Positions 61,179 through 64,000 of a DNA stretch of 64,000 nucleotides are shown here, piece by piece. Made by a program: the position numbers and the translations under genes. The stretch's first letter is position 1. Each line of letters opens with the position of its first letter. A model generated the notes under the pieces. That model was not told the origin of the DNA, did not search any database, and saw only the letters and a list, made by a program, of their open reading frames with translations. The stretch comes from Micromonospora sp. NBC_00421 (lineage in GTDB: Bacteria > Actinomycetota > Actinomycetes > Mycobacteriales > Micromonosporaceae): NCBI RefSeq assembly GCF_036017915.1, contig NZ_CP107929.1, forward strand, positions 7,119,001 to 7,183,000. The letters run 5' to 3'.

Positions 61179-61970
61179 TCAGACCGTCGACAGCGACCGG
61201 GCGTAGTTGACCTGATTGTTGATCTGCTGCACCTGGCCCGGGTCGACGACCGGGATGCGGGCCACGTACTGATGGGCGCCACTGGTCACCGTCACCTGCA
61301 CGGTGCCGTGGTGTCGCGTCTCCTTGATCAGCAGGAAGAGCAGGCTGAAGATGGTCAGACAGAAGAAACCGAGGATGGCGCAGACGATCGCCCAACTGGC
61401 GATCTTCTCCTCCCGCTGCCAGTGGTCGGTCACGTACCAGCCGGCACCGGCCAGGGGCATCACCCCGGCCGGGGTACGGATCACCGGCGGGCTGACCATG
61501 ATCTCACCGATCTGCACCGCCGGCGGCTGGTGCCCTACTGCCGCCCCCGGCACCGCTCCCGTCGGCGCGAACAGCGGCGGGTAGGGCCCGGCCTGCGGCA
61601 CGGCATAGGGACCGGTCCCGGGTGGCGCGGAGAACTGCGCCGGTGGGGCGGAGAACTGTGCGGGCGGTGCGAATGGGGCGGGTGGCGCGGAGAACTGCGC
61701 GGATGGCGGTGCGAATGGTGCTGGCGGCGCGGAGAACTGTGCGGGCGGTGCCGGGTACGGCCCGGCCTCCGGCGGGGTGGCGGGCTCGAACGGCGCTGCC
61801 GGGGAACCTGCCGTCGGGAACTGGGCGGTGGAGGGTGCGGGCTGCGTCGATGGCGGGTGGAACGTCGCCGTTGTCGAGGCCACGTCCGGCGACGGTGCCC
61901 ACGGGTCGTAGGCGGGGCTCGCCTGCGTGGGCGGATCGGACGGGTACGACGGGGCAGGATCGGAGGTCAT
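61179..61970 (-). CDS. Proline-rich membrane protein
   Basis: A 263-residue protein. Residues 1-160 are a disordered, low-complexity region made of repeats such as PPAQFSAPPAPFAPP. One or two hydrophobic segments follow (IASWAIVCAILGFFCLTIFSLLFLLI) and a short C-terminal domain with a VTSGAHQYVARIPVV strand. GAGGTG precedes the ATG. It resembles the tail-anchored proline-rich membrane proteins common in actinomycetes (DUF4190-like); its role is not known. Confidence 0.75.
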   Translation of the reverse strand: MTSDPAPSYPSDPPTQASPAYDPWAPSPDVASTTATFHPPSTQPAPSTAQFPTAGSPAAPFEPATPPEAGPYPAPPAQFSAPPAPFAPPSAQFSAPPAPFAPPAQFSAPPAQFSAPPGTGPYAVPQAGPYPPLFAPTGAVPGAAVGHQPPAVQIGEIMVSPPVIRTPAGVMPLAGAGWYVTDHWQREEKIASWAIVCAILGFFCLTIFSLLFLLIKETRHHGTVQVTVTSGAHQYVARIPVVDPGQVQQINNQVNYARSLSTV

Positions 61971-62252
61971 CACGACACCTCACGCGCGTTGAACACGTTG
62001 CGGACCATACCGCCTCCCGCGTCGTCGTGCGTTCCGACGATGGCGTCGTGGTCGTGGTCGTGGCGGTGGTGGCGGTGGCGGTGGTCGAGGTAATCGTGGC
62101 GGTGTCGCGGTCGTGTTAGCTGTGGTCGCGGTGGTCGCGGTGGTCGCGGTGGTCGCGGTGGTAGTGGTCGCGGTGGTCGGCGCTGCGGATGCCACGACCA
62201 CGACCCGCGCTTGAGCCCGGCAGGGGAGGGCAGGCCGGTATACCTGTTCGGG
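61971..62252. repeat. Low-complexity intergenic tract
   Basis: Between 62035 and 62200 the sequence is built from GGTCGCGGTGG- and GGTGGCGG-type units. No gene is supported. Confidence 0.7.
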
Positions 62253-62354
62253 TCCTTTCGAGCTGATGACGTAAACGACTCACCACCGATCAGTGGTGGG
62301 CGACTCACCACCGACCAGTGGTGGGCTGAATCGCCAACGTCATCAGCTCGAAAG
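62253..62354. repeat. Inverted repeat with two internal hairpin copies (palindrome family B)
   Basis: A perfect 21-base inverted repeat forms the ends. Inside lie two tandem copies of a 25-base unit, each able to fold (CACCAC...GTGGTG). A partial copy of the arm is present at 27153-27186. Confidence 0.8.
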
Positions 62355-62524
62355 GACGTACACCCATAGGTCGGTGGTCCGTCGTGGCCTTGCGGTGGTG
62401 TCTGGCCCGGTGGTCCGTCGTGGCCTTGCGATGGTCTCAGCGGGTGATCCGTCGTGACGTAGCGATTGTGTCGGCCCGATGGGCTGTCGTGACCGGGGGT
62501 GTCGGCCCGGTGGTCCGACCTTGA

Positions 62525-62665
62525 GCCGGTGGCCCGAGGTGGGGTGACGTGGGTGGTGGCGCGACGTGGGCGGTGGCGCGACGTGGGTGGTGGGGTGACG
62601 TGGGTGGTGGGGTGACGGGGGTGGTGGCGTGACGGGGGTGGTGGCGTGACGTGGGCGGGGCGGCC
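62525..62665. repeat. 18-bp imperfect tandem repeat
   Basis: Repeated units of about 18 bases (GGTGGCGCGACGTGGGCG-like) with changes at one to three positions. No gene is supported between 62354 and the SURF1 stop. Confidence 0.7.
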
Positions 62666-62730
62666 GTCGGGTGGGGGCCGGGGGGGCGACGGAGCGGTCC
62701 ACCAGCCCGGTTCCACACGCCGAATGCAGC

Positions 62731-63546
62731 TCAGGCAGGGGTGACGGGCTCGGCGGCCCGGTCGACGGGGAGCTTCGGGGCGTCCAGCCCGGCGGCGTGG
62801 CGGGCCTCCCGACGGGCCACCCAGCCGTAGCCGAAGAGCGTCATCGCGGCGAACAGCCACCACTGGACGACGTAACCGAAGTTCTGCCAGTTGTTGGTGT
62901 GACCGATCGGCACCGCCCGGAACGCCGGGTCGTTCGCCGGGGTCTGCTCGTCGAGCAGCAGGTAGGCCCCGTGCAGCGGGTAGGGCAGTTCCCGGGCCAG
63001 CTTGTCCACGGTCACCCGACGGGTCTCCAACCGGCCGTCGCGCCGGTCCACGCCGTTGCCGCCGGTCTCGGTGGGGTGCACCCGGCCGACGACTGTCACC
63101 GCACCGGTCGGCAGCGCGGGCACCTGGGGCATGGCCAGCGCACCACCGGGCGCTGGCGGCACCCAACCCCGGTCGACAAGCACCGCCGTGCCGTCGTCGA
63201 GCACCAGCGGGGCGAGCACCTCGAAGCCGACCTTGCTCTCCACGGTCCGACCCCGGACCAGGACCACGTTCGCGGCGTCGTACCGACCGGTGGCGGTGAC
63301 CCGGCTCCACTCGGCCTGCTCGGCGGGGGGCGGGCCGACGCTGCCCGCGCCACCGGTCGGGGCGGGCAGCGTGGCCCGCAGCGGCGCGGGGGTGCCTGCG
63401 GTGCCGGCGTCGATGCGCTCGTTGACCGCGGTGCGTTCCCGGTAGCGGTCCAGCTGCCAGTTGCCGAGCAGCACCATGACGGCGGCGGCGACCAGGGTCA
63501 ACGCGAGGATGCCCAGCCAGCGTGGGGTCAGCAGGAACCGGTACAC
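62731..63546 (-). CDS. SURF1-family protein
   Basis: A 271-residue membrane protein of the SURF1 family, which assists cytochrome c oxidase assembly. Two membrane segments bracket the SURF1 domain: RFLLTPRWLGILALTLVAAAVMVLLGNWQLDRYRERTA at the start (with the LGxWQLxR motif) and FGYVVQWWLFAAMTLFGYGWV at the end. VLVDRGWVP and WQNFGYVVQW are typical inner blocks. TAGCCT lies 6 bases before the GTG, so it is leaderless. Confidence 0.92.
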   Translation of the reverse strand: MYRFLLTPRWLGILALTLVAAAVMVLLGNWQLDRYRERTAVNERIDAGTAGTPAPLRATLPAPTGGAGSVGPPPAEQAEWSRVTATGRYDAANVVLVRGRTVESKVGFEVLAPLVLDDGTAVLVDRGWVPPAPGGALAMPQVPALPTGAVTVVGRVHPTETGGNGVDRRDGRLETRRVTVDKLARELPYPLHGAYLLLDEQTPANDPAFRAVPIGHTNNWQNFGYVVQWWLFAAMTLFGYGWVARREARHAAGLDAPKLPVDRAAEPVTPA

Positions 63547-63727
63547 AGCACGAGGCTACCCGTATGACCGACGCCACCCTCCGCGACGGCCCGGGACCGG
63601 TCCGTACGGCCTCGGATCGGCGGTCTCCAGCGTCGGCTTGGGCGGGTATGGTCACGCGAGCGGATCGCCGCCGGTGTTCCTCCCGGCCGTCCGCGCGCCA
63701 CCACCCGTCGCCACCGAGGAGTCGATG

Positions 63728-64000
63728 ATGACCGCCGTGCCGCGCCTCGTGTTCAGCGCGCCGTCCTCCGGTCACGGCACCAACGCGCTCTCCGTCGGCC
63801 TGCTCGCGGCCCTCGCCGACCGGGGGCTCGACGTCGCCGGTTTCAAGGTCGGCCCGGACCACGTCGACGCCGCGTACCTCGGCCTGGCCGCCGGTCGCCC
63901 CGGCCGCACCCTCGACCCCCGGCTGGTCGGCGCCGACCGGCTCGGGCCACTCTTCGCGTACGGTGCCGAGGGCGCCGCGTTGGCCCTGGTCCAGGGCACC
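63728..64000 (+). CDS. cobB: Cobyrinate a,c-diamide synthase (CobB/CbiA), partial
   Basis: The first 91 residues of CobB/CbiA, which amidates the a and c side chains of cobyrinate. The N-terminal P-loop-like SAPSSGHGTNALSVGLLAALADRGLDVAGFKVGPDHVDAAYLGLAAGRPGRTLDPRL is diagnostic. GAGGAG lies 6 bases before ATG 63728 (a second ATG lies three bases upstream). The gene is cut by the window edge. With cobD and cobQ it belongs to cobalamin synthesis, though about 7.2 kb of unrelated genes separate them. Confidence 0.9.
   Translation, partial: MTAVPRLVFSAPSSGHGTNALSVGLLAALADRGLDVAGFKVGPDHVDAAYLGLAAGRPGRTLDPRLVGADRLGPLFAYGAEGAALALVQGT

Overview
The window is very GC-rich, with dense, often overlapping genes, strong GC third-position bias, leaderless transcripts and actinobacterial family signatures (DUF397, DUF3515, DUF3817, DUF4240, DUF6158, DUF6232, a GPGG microprotein, LigB, a RepSA-type integrative element). 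It looks like the chromosome of a Micromonosporaceae actinomycete, probably Micromonospora or a close relative. The genus is an inference from gene content and style.

Layout. 1-2870 (-): a carbohydrate ABC importer (two permeases and a lipoprotein) behind a LacI-type operator. 3148-6453: a secreted M23 peptidase, TspO, a GPGG microprotein, a phosphoesterase, and a BON/nucleotidyltransferase pair. 6610-10858 (+): a dTMP-kinase-like protein, the MurR-MurQ MurNAc-6-P recycling pair, and a sigma-70 factor. 10990-15708: an NlpC/P60 hydrolase and small conserved actinobacterial proteins. 15746-17032 (-): a DAHP synthase gene preceded by a leaderless leader peptide rich in aromatic residues and a terminator hairpin, that is, an apparent attenuator. 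17162-27096 (+): a PhoX-like protein, an M16 protease pair, Asd, a CBS protein, an SCP2/glycogen-debranching pair and PlsC. 27097-28148: a repeat-filled intergenic region. 28149-33999: a LuxR response regulator with two sensor-like proteins, a hydrolase, DUF4240 and DUF397. 34065-37523: a short GntR regulator with divergent small genes, and a TetR/reductase pair with operators embedded in the promoter.

38053-49703 is an integrated element of about 11.65 kb, bounded by a perfect 44-bp direct repeat that is the 3' part of a tRNA-Arg(UCU) gene. The right end carries RepSA-type replication initiator, Xis, a small possible ribbon-helix-helix protein and a tyrosine integrase. The left part carries an Mrr-like nuclease, a TrmO-like methyltransferase and an HTH/TPR regulator. 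The middle holds small regulators, a secreted protein and two broken genes (a Mur-ligase fragment and a DUF3515 gene with a homopolymer frameshift). No TraB/FtsK-like transfer gene is visible. An older integrase relic lies just outside the left att site.

49886-64000: a conserved hypothetical protein, an S33 hydrolase, an HPF/RaiA-like protein, an SSB paralogue behind two DnaA-box sequences, cobD-cobQ, a rhodanese, a P-loop kinase, an M20 peptidase, LigB, a proline-rich membrane protein, a palindromic and low-complexity gap, SURF1 and the start of cobB. The three cob genes act in the late adenosylcobalamin pathway.

At least fifteen gene starts share one layout: a TANNNT hexamer, 6-7 bases, then the start codon with no Shine-Dalgarno sequence.
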